A DNA stretch of 64,000 nucleotides from GYS-P2D sp964414425 (lineage in GTDB: Bacteria; Bacteroidota; Bacteroidia; Chitinophagales; Saprospiraceae), in NCBI GenBank assembly GCA_964414425.1, contig CAYPWL010000005.1, positions 79,754-143,753 of the forward strand, written 5' to 3'. Position numbers and translations under genes: made by a program. Each line of letters starts with the position of its first letter. The first letter of the stretch is position 1. Below are positions 7,221-16,739 of the stretch, piece by piece. The notes below the pieces were generated by a model. The model saw nothing but the letters and a program-made list of their open reading frames with translations, did no database searches and was not told the origin of the DNA.

Positions 7221-9467
7221 TCATGCAAGCGTTGCTGTGATTAACTGATCTTCTGGCAGTCCGGACCAGCTGTGTTCAGTTAAGGTGCCATCATATTTCT
7301 CTATGGTCACTCCAAAGCCTGTCAGTTGAGACATGCCGCTGACTGTTTCGATATGATCTATACCATCTGGAGCAAGGATATTTACATTGACACCTGATGT
7401 CTTCTTGGCGGTCGTCATCGCAGTACTCTGATGTCCCCATCCATGTGGTACGGCTACAGTTTTTCGCTGTAAGTCATCGGTATATTTGACGGGTAAGATG
7501 ATGCTGCCAGTGGATGTACTGACTTTGGCCAAGTCCTTAGCCGCCAAACCCAGTTGCTGTGCATCTTGGCTATGCATATATAAATAGTTGGTACTTCTCT
7601 CTCCACTTGCAAATTCTTCAATGTTATGGGTCCAGCTATTATGAGTGGTAACATCACGTTTAGTGATCAATTTAAACGTGCTTTTTGCTGCAAGCTCCTT
7701 ATTAAAGAACTCTTCCAGACTCTTAGTTTGTTGGATCAGCTCTGTGGGCGCCATATTTATTTTTCCATCATCGGTGAGTATGCGATCTGGCACAAATGAT
7801 CCTGGTTGATGCTTATCCATCGCCAGTCCGTGCTTACTCTTGAGGAGTTTTTTGAAACTGACTTGTTTCGCCGACTTTAAGATGAGATTGAGGATTAGCT
7901 CTTGAGGTACGCTGAAGTGCTTTTTCTTTTTGATAAACGTATAACACGAGGATACAATAGTCAGTAGCCACTGCGTGATACGGGAGTTGAATAAAGAAAC
8001 ACCAGATCTGCGACAGAGCTCCAGATAGATGCTGGCTTCATCCCTTTGATCTTCTTCTGGGTCTACAACTGAGCGAGTTGCTTGTAAATATGGCTTAGTC
8101 TGCAATCCCAGCATCAGTGGAAAGATAAAGGGAAGATCAGGCCGTTCGAGCGGACCTGTACACGGTAGCATGTAATGACCGATCATGCCAGTCTCGTTGG
8201 GGTAGATGTCCAGCGTTACCAATAGCTCGAGTGAAGAAAAAGCCTTACGGAGTCGATTAGAGTTGGCCATCGTAATCAATGGGTTGCCACCAGTAACGAT
8301 CAGCCCTTTGATCTGACCATCTCCAGGCGTCAATATCTCATCAGCGAGGATTCCTCCAGGGAAGGCATCATTAGTGCTATGAAATTTATGGAGCCTGCTG
8401 CGATCCTCTCGGATGAGTTTTTTATTCTTCTTACCAAACTTGGGGAAGTCCATAATCCCCTTGCTGACGAGCATACCTCCTTGCTTATCGAGGTTGCCAC
8501 TGATGATATTGATACACTCCTGTATCCAGTATGCCATTGCGCCATGAGTACCCATATTAACGCCTGTGGAACAGTAGATAGTTGCACTTGGAGCAGATAA
8601 ATAGTCGCTTGCCAGTTGACGTATTGTGGCTGCAGGGATACCCGTGAGTTGCTCCGTCTTGTCCGCTGGCCACTGAGCGGATAGCTCGATGATCTCTTGG
8701 TATCCTGATGTATGTTGATCCAGCCATGCCGTATCCAATGATGTTGATTGCATGATCTCATGCAACAGCGAGAGATAGAAGAATACATCACTATTAGGTC
8801 GTATGGATATGTGTTGGCTGGAAATTTTGGCGGTCTCTGTTTTGCGAGGATCGATGACGACTACTTTACCGCCCCTCTTCATGATATCCTTGATATGCTT
8901 ACTGGGATTAGGGACTTGCAAAAAACTCCACTTAGAGACCATGGGATTGGCCCCTACGATGATCAACATATCTGTATGCTCGATATCTGGAAAGGTCAGG
9001 GTGAAAGGAAATCCATACATCCGATGTGAAACGGCAAATTTATTGCTGCAATCCTGAGTGGCTGTACTGTATGTATTATTAGACCCTATACCATCTAAGA
9101 AGCCCTGTGAAAATATCGGATGGAGTGCACTAAATCCAGCTGCCGTGCCGACATATAGGGCAATCGAGTTGGGTCCGTGATCCTTGCGGAGTTGCTTAAT
9201 CTTGTCACCAATCTCTTGCATAGCAACATCCCATGTACCACTTTGCCAAGAGCCATTGCGCTTAATCATTGGGACTTTGAGTCGATCTGGGGTGCTATAT
9301 AACTTATGCTGCTTAAGTCCCTTAGGACATGCGAATCCATAGGTAGTCAGATGGTTTTTGTCGGGACGTATATCAGTTACTTTGTTATCCTCGGTGTCAA
9401 CCTCCAGGCCACATAGAGATTCGCAGATACGACAAAATGTATGATGTGTTTGTGTGCTCATAGTCAC
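7221..9467 (-). CDS. Molybdopterin-dependent oxidoreductase (bis-MGD family, one [4Fe-4S])
   Basis: A 748-residue member of the DMSO reductase/formate dehydrogenase superfamily. The N terminus has a [4Fe-4S] site Cys12-x2-Cys15-x3-Cys19 and Cys47 (FACPKG), then pterin-binding signatures such as LIIVGANPMVSKW, VVVIDPRKTETA, CSTGVNMGTHG and GLIVTGGNPLI, and a C-terminal molydopterin dinucleotide-binding domain near YLYMHSQDAQQLGLAAKD. A Cys in the segment ATQDCSNK could be the Mo/W ligand, but this is inferred from position. There is no Tat signal in front of Cys12, so it should be cytoplasmic. No iron-sulfur or membrane subunit, nor a molybdenum cofactor gene, is adjacent. The substrate is unknown; start could also be the Met at residue 3. 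Confidence 0.85.
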   Translation of the reverse strand: MTMSTQTHHTFCRICESLCGLEVDTEDNKVTDIRPDKNHLTTYGFACPKGLKQHKLYSTPDRLKVPMIKRNGSWQSGTWDVAMQEIGDKIKQLRKDHGPNSIALYVGTAAGFSALHPIFSQGFLDGIGSNNTYSTATQDCSNKFAVSHRMYGFPFTLTFPDIEHTDMLIIVGANPMVSKWSFLQVPNPSKHIKDIMKRGGKVVVIDPRKTETAKISSQHISIRPNSDVFFYLSLLHEIMQSTSLDTAWLDQHTSGYQEIIELSAQWPADKTEQLTGIPAATIRQLASDYLSAPSATIYCSTGVNMGTHGAMAYWIQECINIISGNLDKQGGMLVSKGIMDFPKFGKKNKKLIREDRSRLHKFHSTNDAFPGGILADEILTPGDGQIKGLIVTGGNPLITMANSNRLRKAFSSLELLVTLDIYPNETGMIGHYMLPCTGPLERPDLPFIFPLMLGLQTKPYLQATRSVVDPEEDQRDEASIYLELCRRSGVSLFNSRITQWLLTIVSSCYTFIKKKKHFSVPQELILNLILKSAKQVSFKKLLKSKHGLAMDKHQPGSFVPDRILTDDGKINMAPTELIQQTKSLEEFFNKELAAKSTFKLITKRDVTTHNSWTHNIEEFASGERSTNYLYMHSQDAQQLGLAAKDLAKVSTSTGSIILPVKYTDDLQRKTVAVPHGWGHQSTAMTTAKKTSGVNVNILAPDGIDHIETVSGMSQLTGFGVTIEKYDGTLTEHSWSGLPEDQLITATLA

Positions 9468-9655
9468 CAGTTCAATGATTACTGTATCCGTACTTGATAT
9501 CGGACAGAATGCTGATCAATGTGTTTGTGTGCTCTATTTTAATAAAGAGCAGTCTGAATATAAAGCGGTTGACCGACAAATGGGCTTTGACGGGATAACT
9601 TAAAGCTAAAATGCAGTCTACAGGAGATAGCGATTACACATGATCTACCCTTGCA

Positions 9656-10180
9656 TTAGGGTTGTTCCTCTTTAAACCACCCAGCATACATCATATAGGC
9701 ATCGGCTGTCCGGGTGATGTGAAATTGGGTTTTCTCAGGGTCGATCTCCTTGAGGATTTTGGCAGGTGTGCCGCCATAGATATACCCTGATTTAAGGTCT
9801 TGATTTTCGAGGACGACAGCACCTGCCGCTACGATTACATTGGACTCAACATGTGCATTGTCCATGATGACCGAGCGCATCCCTACTAATACGTCGCTGT
9901 CTATATGGCACCCATGCAGTATGGCACCGTGGCCTACTGAGACTCGGTCTTTGAGTATCGTCTCTGATTTATTATAAGTACCATGGATGATGGCACCGTC
10001 TTGGATGTTGCATCTTTTACCAATTGATATCTTACAGACATCTCCTCGGATGACCGACTTGAACCAGATACTACAGTCCGGTCCGATATGGACACGACCG
10101 ATGATATCTGCATCGTCGGCAAGCCAACATGACGGGTCAATCTCGGGCGTAAAGCCTCTGACAGAGATGATATTAGCCAT
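9656..10180 (-). CDS. Gamma-class carbonic anhydrase-like hexapeptide-repeat protein
   Basis: 174 residues forming a left-handed beta-helix with repeated [LIV]-G-x-x-x motifs (VHIGPDCSIW, VSVGHGAILHG, VLVGMRSVIM). The three zinc-ligand histidines expected for the gamma carbonic anhydrase/YrdA/PaaY group are visible as His66, His84 and His89. The C-terminal helix ends MMYAGWFKEEQP. The start overlaps the stop of the TraB-like gene by 8 bp, indicating translational coupling. Activity as a true carbonic anhydrase is not certain, since many close relatives are inactive or act on acyl-CoA esters. Confidence 0.87.
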   Translation of the reverse strand: MANIISVRGFTPEIDPSCWLADDADIIGRVHIGPDCSIWFKSVIRGDVCKISIGKRCNIQDGAIIHGTYNKSETILKDRVSVGHGAILHGCHIDSDVLVGMRSVIMDNAHVESNVIVAAGAVVLENQDLKSGYIYGGTPAKILKEIDPEKTQFHITRTADAYMMYAGWFKEEQP

Positions 10181-11117
10181 CGGTACTGACAGGATTGACG
10201 GCAGTAACAGTGTAGCCTGCTTCTCTCAATAGATTGATGACACCAAATGATCCGCCCAAGTGTCCCGCACCTACGGCAAAGAATGTGCGCTTATCAACCA
10301 TGTTCTCAGCCATTACAGGGATCCAATTCTTATTACGCTGAACAAGGAGGACATCCTCAAACTCATCAATGCTATCATCAGTCTTCATGACGCTGTAGAG
10401 TCCTGCTACGTCTTGATTTTTATAGAGCTCTACCAGCTCAGCAAATTGATCATCGCCAGTATCGCCAGCTTTGATTGTCTCTATTAACATATCTGCTTGA
10501 TCCTCGTATGGGATGCTATCAAATATCGAGATCTGATACTCTATTGTTTCTAATCCTCCTACAGCCTTATCGCTCTCCTCGGCTATCTTGTTAAATTCCA
10601 TCTCATACGACATCACCTTGCCACTCTGCAAATCACCAGGATTCATATCACCCGAGGCAAACACTGTTAAAAACATAGGCTTAATGCGCTCCATAAAGAA
10701 GAGCGGCAGCCCAAGTTCTTTGAAGTGATCTTGTACTATTTTATACTCCTCATCATCAAGGAGATCCTTGAGGGTGAGGTCATTATCCATATATGCCTTT
10801 TGTAATAGCGGCATCAGCTTAGATACGTCGCTCATATCTGACATGTCAATCTCAAAATAGATCTCCTCGCTCTGATCCATCGCAGACAGGGTTCCTTTAG
10901 GTAGAAAATAGTCCTCCTTGTTGATGAGGTGTATTGTACCAAATAAGAATGATGTCTCCGTCAGACCATTACCACTGATCTCCCATAGTAGCGCATTCTC
11001 TAAATCACTTGAGTCGGGAATTGCGGGAGCTTGTACTACTGGCGTTACTGCTTCTGTAGACTTGCAGGCACTCATGATCATTGAGATCAAGCTTAGCGCT
11101 AAAAGAAATTTCTTCAT
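10173..11117 (-). CDS. TraB/GumN family lipoprotein
   Basis: 314 residues with a lipoprotein signal (lipobox near SMIMSAC, Cys18) and the TraB/GumN (PF01963) features SFLFGTIHL near the N terminus and FFAVGAGHLGGSFGVINLLREAGY near the C terminus. Members of this family carry paired GxxH motifs thought to bind metal and act as membrane-linked proteases or erythromycin-esterase-like hydrolases; biochemical roles in bacteria are poorly known. The gene lies 1 bp after rlmB and overlaps the carbonic-anhydrase-like gene, so the three probably form one operon. The Pro/Val-rich segment after the lipobox looks like a linker. Confidence 0.85.
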   Translation of the reverse strand: MKKFLLALSLISMIMSACKSTEAVTPVVQAPAIPDSSDLENALLWEISGNGLTETSFLFGTIHLINKEDYFLPKGTLSAMDQSEEIYFEIDMSDMSDVSKLMPLLQKAYMDNDLTLKDLLDDEEYKIVQDHFKELGLPLFFMERIKPMFLTVFASGDMNPGDLQSGKVMSYEMEFNKIAEESDKAVGGLETIEYQISIFDSIPYEDQADMLIETIKAGDTGDDQFAELVELYKNQDVAGLYSVMKTDDSIDEFEDVLLVQRNKNWIPVMAENMVDKRTFFAVGAGHLGGSFGVINLLREAGYTVTAVNPVSTDG

Positions 11118-11118
11118 G

Positions 11119-11868
11119 TTATTCTTTGTTTTGGATCATCATCTCATACATCATGATTCCAGCAGCGACTGAGACATTGAGAGAGTCTATGGTGCCGACT
11201 TGCGGGATCTTGACCAGATGATGACATTTATTTTCTATTGTTATATGGAGGCCATCGTACTCTGAACCCATTATTACTGCAACGGGTCCAGCCAATGCGC
11301 CTGATAAAGACTCTTTTCCTCTTAACGATGTTCCTACGATCTTAATTCCATGATCGTCTAATATCTGTATGACATCAAGGGTGGTTTTCTCACGACATAC
11401 TGGGAGCCTAAATAGTGCTCCAGCACTGGTCTTGATGGCATCCTCATTGATATAGCCGCTGTTTTTACCACTGAGTACCATGGCATTGATGCCTAAGACT
11501 TCGCAGCTTCGAGCTATAGCGCCGATGTTGCGGATGTCTGTGATATTATCGAGTATGACAATCTTAGGATTATGACCTTGTTCATATAGGTGTGGTATGA
11601 CGTTAGCGAGGGACTGATATTCTATAAGCGACATGAGCGCTACGACACCTTGATGATTGCGAGAGTGCACCATCTTTTCTAACTTAACATTGGGTACTCT
11701 CTTCAGGGGTATCTGATGTTCTCGACAGAGACTTCGGATTTCCACTTCAAGTTCTCCAGTGAGGTTGTCCTTAAGATAGACACGCTCGAGTCGTTTCCCT
11801 TCTTGTAGGGCCTCTATGATCGGATTACGACCATATATGGCCTGTTTGTTTTTTCGAGCAGGTCTCAA
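11119..11868 (-). CDS. rlmB: 23S rRNA (guanosine-2'-O-)-methyltransferase RlmB/TrmH family
   Basis: 249-residue SPOUT methyltransferase that methylates the 2'-hydroxyl of a guanosine in 23S rRNA. The N-terminal substrate-binding domain starts with the usual IYGRNPIIEALQEG, and the knotted SAM domain has the three family motifs: ILDNITDIRNIGAIARSCE, VAVIMGSEYDGL and IPQVGTIDSLNVSVAAGIM. It leads the rlmB-TraB-carbonic anhydrase group on the minus strand. Close paralogues acting on tRNA (TrmH) share the motifs; the N-terminal domain favours RlmB. Confidence 0.88.
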   Translation of the reverse strand: MRPARKNKQAIYGRNPIIEALQEGKRLERVYLKDNLTGELEVEIRSLCREHQIPLKRVPNVKLEKMVHSRNHQGVVALMSLIEYQSLANVIPHLYEQGHNPKIVILDNITDIRNIGAIARSCEVLGINAMVLSGKNSGYINEDAIKTSAGALFRLPVCREKTTLDVIQILDDHGIKIVGTSLRGKESLSGALAGPVAVIMGSEYDGLHITIENKCHHLVKIPQVGTIDSLNVSVAAGIMMYEMMIQNKE

Positions 11869-11896
11869 TTAAACTTTTTTGTTCTGTGATAGAAGC

Positions 11897-13339
11897 TTAT
11901 TCCTCTTCAGTGCTGGCTTCTACTGTAGGAGCCTCCTCCGTTGGAGTTGCTTCGACAACTTCCTCAGCAGGTTTGATTTCCTCCGTCGGAGTTGCTTCTT
12001 CAGTGGTAGCCGTAGCCTCTTCTGCCAGCGCTTTGACTTCGTCGGTGGTCGGCTTAACCTCTTCCTCCGTTGTTTTGACTTCCTCAGGAGTTACTTGAGT
12101 TGCTGCGGCGCCTACAGTAGCGGCTGCTGCAGCTGCTGGTTTTTTCGTTTTCTTTAGAGATTCAGCAGCCTTGACAAGCTTTTCTTCATCCTCTTTTCTG
12201 GCCTCGGCAGCTACTTTGATTTCAGAAGCGATCTCTTCTTTGAGTTGCTCTTTAACCTTAGCGGCTTCTTTCTTCTCTTGTCTTTTTTCCTCTCTCTTCT
12301 TCTCTGACTCCATTTTTTGCTCCAGCTCAGTTTTCGTCTTGAGCATATCTTGAAGCTTTTCTTCTTTAGACTTGAGTCGTTCGATGATCATAGCCATTTT
12401 AGCTTGTCTGATCTGTAACTCCAGTTGTCCATCAGTATTTTCTATACGCTTCTGCTGAAACTCCTGATCTTTCTTGTCTCTGTTGATAGACTGCTGCATT
12501 TTATTGATCGCATTGAGCAATCCGTCATATCGGCTGGATACTCTCGATAGTGCAGAGTTGCCTCCGCCACCGCTTGTTTTGCCGTATTTCTTTTCTTTGA
12601 CTTTTTTGAAGGCCTTATCTGTTCGCTTCCAGAGATGATTACGATCCTTGCGAGTGATGTCAACATCCTTAAACGAACGCTGTAGATCCTTCAACTCATT
12701 AAATATGGGATGTAAGCCTAAGCCTTGTTCTATGCGAGCCTCGATGTCGTCGAGCTTTTTGTAAAACTTGTCAACAGTCTCCTTACTTGCACGCTCAAAC
12801 TCTGCGTCCAAAGCCTTTTTAAGACCTTTCATCTGCTCAAAGAGACCATTCGTTTTGTTACGTAACTCGTTGGAGTGTTTTCTAAACAAGTTCTTCTCTG
12901 CTGATTGCTTCTGAACCTTATTCCAAAATCCTTTCAACTCTTCCCAGATACCTCCATCAAAACCTGTGAGCTTCTCGATTCGCTCTTTGACTTCTTCTAA
13001 CTCGTCATTATAGGATTGATATAACTTGGAGGAGAGTACGACAAAGTGCCACTCTGTCTTAGCTCTATTGAGGATATCACTACGCATCGTCTTAATGTCA
13101 TCCGGTAATAGCCCATCTGTGATCGATAGTTCTCTTACGAGCTCAGTATGTCCCTCTGGAAATGGCAGATCATTGCCTTCTCTCCAGATATTCATCATCT
13201 TAGTATAGAACTCTTCTGTTGCTACTAACTCAGGAAATGTGGTCACCTTAACTTGATTCTCTTTCTCCAAGAGCTCAACGGCTATAAGGATTTTTTCATC
13301 TTGGGCATTCTCACCCCATAGTACGATACGTGTCTTCAT
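11897..13339 (-). CDS. DUF349-like coiled-coil protein with Ala/Glu/Thr/Pro-rich tail
   Basis: 480 residues without signal peptide or membrane segment. An N-terminal globular part of about 110 residues (MKTRIVLWGENAQDEKI) is followed by helical repeats. The stretch ELKDLQRSFKDVDITRKDRN, then HLWKRTDKAFKKVK (about residues 215-250), resembles the DUF349 repeat (W/F..G....KDRE.LW.RF..A.D.F); a second, more diverged unit is around IWEELKGFWNKV. A long charged coiled coil follows, and the last 80 or so residues are a low-complexity tail of A, E, T, P and V with repeated EEA/TPTEE blocks. Function is unknown; the composition suggests a cytoplasmic scaffold or nucleic-acid-associated protein. It stands 28 bp upstream of rlmB. 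Confidence 0.7.
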   Translation of the reverse strand: MKTRIVLWGENAQDEKILIAVELLEKENQVKVTTFPELVATEEFYTKMMNIWREGNDLPFPEGHTELVRELSITDGLLPDDIKTMRSDILNRAKTEWHFVVLSSKLYQSYNDELEEVKERIEKLTGFDGGIWEELKGFWNKVQKQSAEKNLFRKHSNELRNKTNGLFEQMKGLKKALDAEFERASKETVDKFYKKLDDIEARIEQGLGLHPIFNELKDLQRSFKDVDITRKDRNHLWKRTDKAFKKVKEKKYGKTSGGGGNSALSRVSSRYDGLLNAINKMQQSINRDKKDQEFQQKRIENTDGQLELQIRQAKMAMIIERLKSKEEKLQDMLKTKTELEQKMESEKKREEKRQEKKEAAKVKEQLKEEIASEIKVAAEARKEDEEKLVKAAESLKKTKKPAAAAAATVGAAATQVTPEEVKTTEEEVKPTTDEVKALAEEATATTEEATPTEEIKPAEEVVEATPTEEAPTVEASTEEE

Positions 13340-13402
13340 TATTGCTGTAGTTGTTGGCCTTATAGCCGTATCAGATCTTATACTGCTTAGGTCTCTTGTG
13401 CA

Positions 13403-14410
13403 CTAAGCAGGCTGCATTGCCTTTACAAGGTCGTTCTTTATTAGGTATTCTGCAATCTGTACGGCATTAGTTGCCGCGCCTTTACGCAGATTGTCCGACA
13501 CGATCCACATATTCACCCCATTTTCGATGGAGTGATCTCGTCTGATACGACCTACATAGACGTCATCCTTGTGCTGTGCGTATAGGGGCATTGGATATTC
13601 ATTTTTTGTGTGATCGTTCTGTACGACGACTCCTGGTGTATCACTGAGTAGGTCTATGACTTCGTTAAGGTCAAATGGCTTGTGAGTTTCAATATTTACG
13701 GACTCTGAATGCCCGCCAACTACTGGGACTCTTACCACCGTAGCGGTAATCTGGATACTATCATCACTTAGGATCTTACGAGTTTCATTGACAAGCTTGA
13801 GCTCTTCAGTAGTATAGCCGTCCTCCGTAAATGATCCACCATGTGGTAAGCAATTCTGGTCGATAGGATATGGATATACCATCTCGGCATCTTTGCCTGC
13901 TCTCTCATCATTCATCTGGCGTACTGCAGCCACGCCTGTGCCACTGACAGATTGATAAGTTGAGATCACTAATCTCTTGATACCGTAATTCTTATGGATG
14001 GGTGCTAAGGCAACGACCATCTGTATGGTACTACAGTTGGGATTGGCTATGATACGATCCGTCTGAGTAAGCTGACTCGCGTTAATCTCAGGAACTGTAA
14101 GTGGCTTGTCTGCATCCATCCGCCATGCTGAAGAGTTGTCAATGACAAATGTTCCAACCTCGGCAAATTTCGGTGCCCACTCTTTGGATACACCACCTCC
14201 TGCAGAAAATATTGCAATGTCTGGTCGAGCGCTAACAGCATCTTCCATTAAGATGATAGGGTATGATTGTCCATTAAACTCAATCTGCTTACCCACAGAT
14301 CTTGCTGATGCTACGGGTATAAGCTCAGTCATAGGTAGGTTTTTTTCTTTTAATACTTCGAGCATTACATTGCCTACCATACCTGTTACTCCGACGACTG
14401 CGATTTTCAT
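13403..14410 (-). CDS. asd: Aspartate-semialdehyde dehydrogenase
   Basis: 335-residue NADPH-dependent enzyme converting aspartyl phosphate to aspartate semialdehyde, the branch-point step for lysine/diaminopimelate, threonine and methionine. It has the Rossmann motif VGVTGMVGNVMLEVL at the N terminus, the catalytic Cys126 in ANPNCSTIQ, and the substrate-binding YQSVSGTG segment; the active-site His is in VVGGHSESV. Length fits the family. It is a single gene, transcribed away from the divergent surface-protein gene at 14474. Confidence 0.95.
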   Translation of the reverse strand: MKIAVVGVTGMVGNVMLEVLKEKNLPMTELIPVASARSVGKQIEFNGQSYPIILMEDAVSARPDIAIFSAGGGVSKEWAPKFAEVGTFVIDNSSAWRMDADKPLTVPEINASQLTQTDRIIANPNCSTIQMVVALAPIHKNYGIKRLVISTYQSVSGTGVAAVRQMNDERAGKDAEMVYPYPIDQNCLPHGGSFTEDGYTTEELKLVNETRKILSDDSIQITATVVRVPVVGGHSESVNIETHKPFDLNEVIDLLSDTPGVVVQNDHTKNEYPMPLYAQHKDDVYVGRIRRDHSIENGVNMWIVSDNLRKGAATNAVQIAEYLIKNDLVKAMQPA

Positions 14411-14473
14411 GACTTACTTCTTTTTATTAAGAGTTATGGATCAACATAAATCAATCCAAATTATCTTCGATAA

Positions 14474-16201
14474 ATGAACCCGCAAATTTGGACGTTCTTT
14501 TTGTTAATAACAAGCTATTGTAGTTCTTCTGCTCAGATAGATGAACAATTCAATGGTCCCGATCTATTCAGCTCGGCCTTATGGCAAGGAGATACCGATA
14601 GATTTGGGCTCACAGATGGTAGGCTGATGCTTAATGATGAGGGCGCTAATGCGAGCGTAATTACCCATCCAATAGCTATAGAGGATGACTATGAGATAGC
14701 GGTAGCTTTTAATTTAGACTTCGCACCATCCAACTCTAACATGCTCACCGTAGATCTGATCTACCGCGATGAAGACAATCGCTTATTCTTTCAACTCGGT
14801 GAGACGGGCAGTGATGATGCCTTAGAGTTTTGGTCGATCATGGATGGTACTCAAGAACTATTATACCGAACTGCTGATGGTGGCTTTGGATCTGATCCGG
14901 CATGTGCCAGTGTAGAGTTACAGATGCGTCGAGATAGCTTGTCAATAGCTATACTTAACTGCACTCAAGGCAATGAGCAGGCAGAACTTAGCTTGCCATC
15001 TCTGTCGGGATTAAGCGGTATGTTTCGGATTACATGTGATTATACGGCTACAAGAGCCGATCGCTTTAGCTTCGACAATATCTATAGCGGTTCAATCAGG
15101 ATAGATAGCATCCCTCCTCAGGTTATCGATATCACTCATGGACAGCAAGTCACAACCATAGAGTTTGATGAGGCGATTATTGAGCCTGGATCTGAGTCAT
15201 TTATTGTTTCTCCAGCAATGATTACTCCTGCTGAAGTTGTCAATCAATCAGGACAGGAGATTAGCTTGGTTTGGAATCAAGACTTATCACTGTCTATCGC
15301 ACTGGAGTTGGATATTTTTGGGGTGTCTGATCTCGAAAGGAATATCCTTGACACGACCATACAGTTTATGCTTACTGCTGTACCGACGATAGGAGATATC
15401 CGTATTAATGAGATCCTCACAGATCCTGTTGGCAGTGGCTCTGATTACCTGGAGATTATCAATATCTCTAATGAGCCTGTCGATGTTAGAGGCCTCGTCA
15501 TGAGTAATGAACGCAATGGAAGCTCATCCGAAATAGAGCAGACCATTGTATTGGAACCGCAACAACTTCTGCTCATTACTGAAGATATCGTTAATATCCT
15601 TAGTGAGTTTCCGACGAAGGATGAGAGCCGCTTTATAGAGCAAGACTTGCCGACGATGGCTAATGCAGCTGGTGAACTACGCCTAATCTTTGATGGCATA
15701 GTGATCGACTCCTTCGATTATGATGAGGACCTACATCACTTCTTAATCGATGATATAGAAGGCATCAGCTTGGAACGTATATCAACGCAGATAGCTGCGT
15801 CAGATCGATCCAATTGGTCTTCAGCCAGCGAGACGATAGGATTTGGAACTCCAGGCTTACCTAATTCTATTGCAGGAGGCAGGGGTGGCCAAAATGTCTT
15901 CAACCTCGACACTAAAGTGGTCTCGCCTAACAATGATGGATTGAATGATCTCTTGGAGTTGAGTTATGCCTTGGAGAGTACCGACTTTCTTGGAGAGATT
16001 ACAATCTACTCTGATCAGGGGTTTAGAGTGGCATCGCTACTCAATAATGGCACGGTTGGAAGTTCTGGCTCGTGGACTTGGGATGCTACTGACGACGATG
16101 GACAAATAGTTAATCAAGGTATATATGTGATCGTCGTAGAGTTATTTAATCTCACGGATCGACTTACTTTTAGGGAGTCATTCGCCGTATCCAGAGGATA
16201 A
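14474..16201 (+). CDS. Secreted lamin-tail-domain protein with gliding-type C-terminal domain
   Basis: 575 residues with a signal peptide (cleavage near SSA|QIDEQF). In order: an N-terminal jelly-roll-like region of about 200 residues, a Big_5-like Ig segment (PPQVIDITHGQQVTTIEFDE), a lamin-tail domain at about 312-430 (IRINEILTDP...SDYLEIIN), and a C-terminal segment starting VVSPNNDGLNDLLELSY, which matches the FlgD-like/gliding-motility C-terminal fold used by T9SS type B or related cargo. Lamin-tail domains in bacteria are common in secreted nucleases and surface proteins; no catalytic domain is evident here. It ends 5 bp before the acetyltransferase gene. Confidence 0.78.
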   Translation: MNPQIWTFFLLITSYCSSSAQIDEQFNGPDLFSSALWQGDTDRFGLTDGRLMLNDEGANASVITHPIAIEDDYEIAVAFNLDFAPSNSNMLTVDLIYRDEDNRLFFQLGETGSDDALEFWSIMDGTQELLYRTADGGFGSDPACASVELQMRRDSLSIAILNCTQGNEQAELSLPSLSGLSGMFRITCDYTATRADRFSFDNIYSGSIRIDSIPPQVIDITHGQQVTTIEFDEAIIEPGSESFIVSPAMITPAEVVNQSGQEISLVWNQDLSLSIALELDIFGVSDLERNILDTTIQFMLTAVPTIGDIRINEILTDPVGSGSDYLEIINISNEPVDVRGLVMSNERNGSSSEIEQTIVLEPQQLLLITEDIVNILSEFPTKDESRFIEQDLPTMANAAGELRLIFDGIVIDSFDYDEDLHHFLIDDIEGISLERISTQIAASDRSNWSSASETIGFGTPGLPNSIAGGRGGQNVFNLDTKVVSPNNDGLNDLLELSYALESTDFLGEITIYSDQGFRVASLLNNGTVGSSGSWTWDATDDDGQIVNQGIYVIVVELFNLTDRLTFRESFAVSRG

Positions 16202-16206
16202 AGAAA

Positions 16207-16650
16207 ATGAAGATTACCACTAAGACTTTTGACGAGCTCAGTACGCAGGAGTTATATGATATCATGGCACTACGATCCGAGATCTTTGTCGTAGAGCAGG
16301 ATTGTGCCTACCAAGATCTGGATTATCTCGATCAGCAGTCATTACATGTATTAGGTCAACAGGAGGGGAAGATCATCGCCTATACGAGAGTAGTTCCAAT
16401 GGGGCTGTCCTATGACGACTATGTCGCAATAGGTCGGGTAGTTGTGGATCGTAAACACAGAGGACAAAATCTTGGCTATGACATCATGAAAGCGTCTAAT
16501 GAATTGGCCATTGAGAACTATCAGCAGCCGATCAAAATATCTGCACAAGTTTATGTCGTACCATTTTATGAGAAGTTGGGATACATCGTCGTAGGAGAAG
16601 AATATCTTGAAGACGGTATACCACACACTGCGATGATCCTGAAGTCTTGA
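16207..16650 (+). CDS. GNAT family N-acetyltransferase, ElaA-like
   Basis: 147-residue single-domain acetyltransferase. The ElaA group signature is visible: LRSEIFVVEQDCAYQDLD near the N terminus, then the acetyl-CoA pyrophosphate-binding loop IGRVVVDRKHRGQNLGYDIM (R-x-x-G-x-x/L) and the C-terminal VPFYEKLGYIVVGEEYLEDG with IPHTAM. The substrate of ElaA proteins is not firmly known. It is 5 bp behind the lamin-tail gene and is probably translated from the same transcript. Confidence 0.88.
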   Translation: MKITTKTFDELSTQELYDIMALRSEIFVVEQDCAYQDLDYLDQQSLHVLGQQEGKIIAYTRVVPMGLSYDDYVAIGRVVVDRKHRGQNLGYDIMKASNELAIENYQQPIKISAQVYVVPFYEKLGYIVVGEEYLEDGIPHTAMILKS

Positions 16651-16739
16651 TTGATCAGAGAAAATTCGAATCGAATTATCATATTAAAATAAATTACAAT
16701 ATATTAGCAATTGATTATTAATAGCATAATCGAGATATA

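Noticed and set aside
8330..8791. 153-codon minus-strand open frame inside the molybdopterin gene
   Set aside because: Out of frame within a well-conserved enzyme, with Ser/Arg-rich composition typical of a shadow frame.
9438..9533. Repeated TGTGTTTGTGTGCTC at 9438 and 9519
   Set aside because: One copy is inside the start of the molybdopterin gene; simple TG-rich sequence, no further copies noticed.
11879..12157. Plus-strand open frames rich in Ser, Val, Cys and Phe opposite the DUF349-like protein
   Set aside because: Antisense reading of the low-complexity Ala/Glu/Thr/Pro tail.
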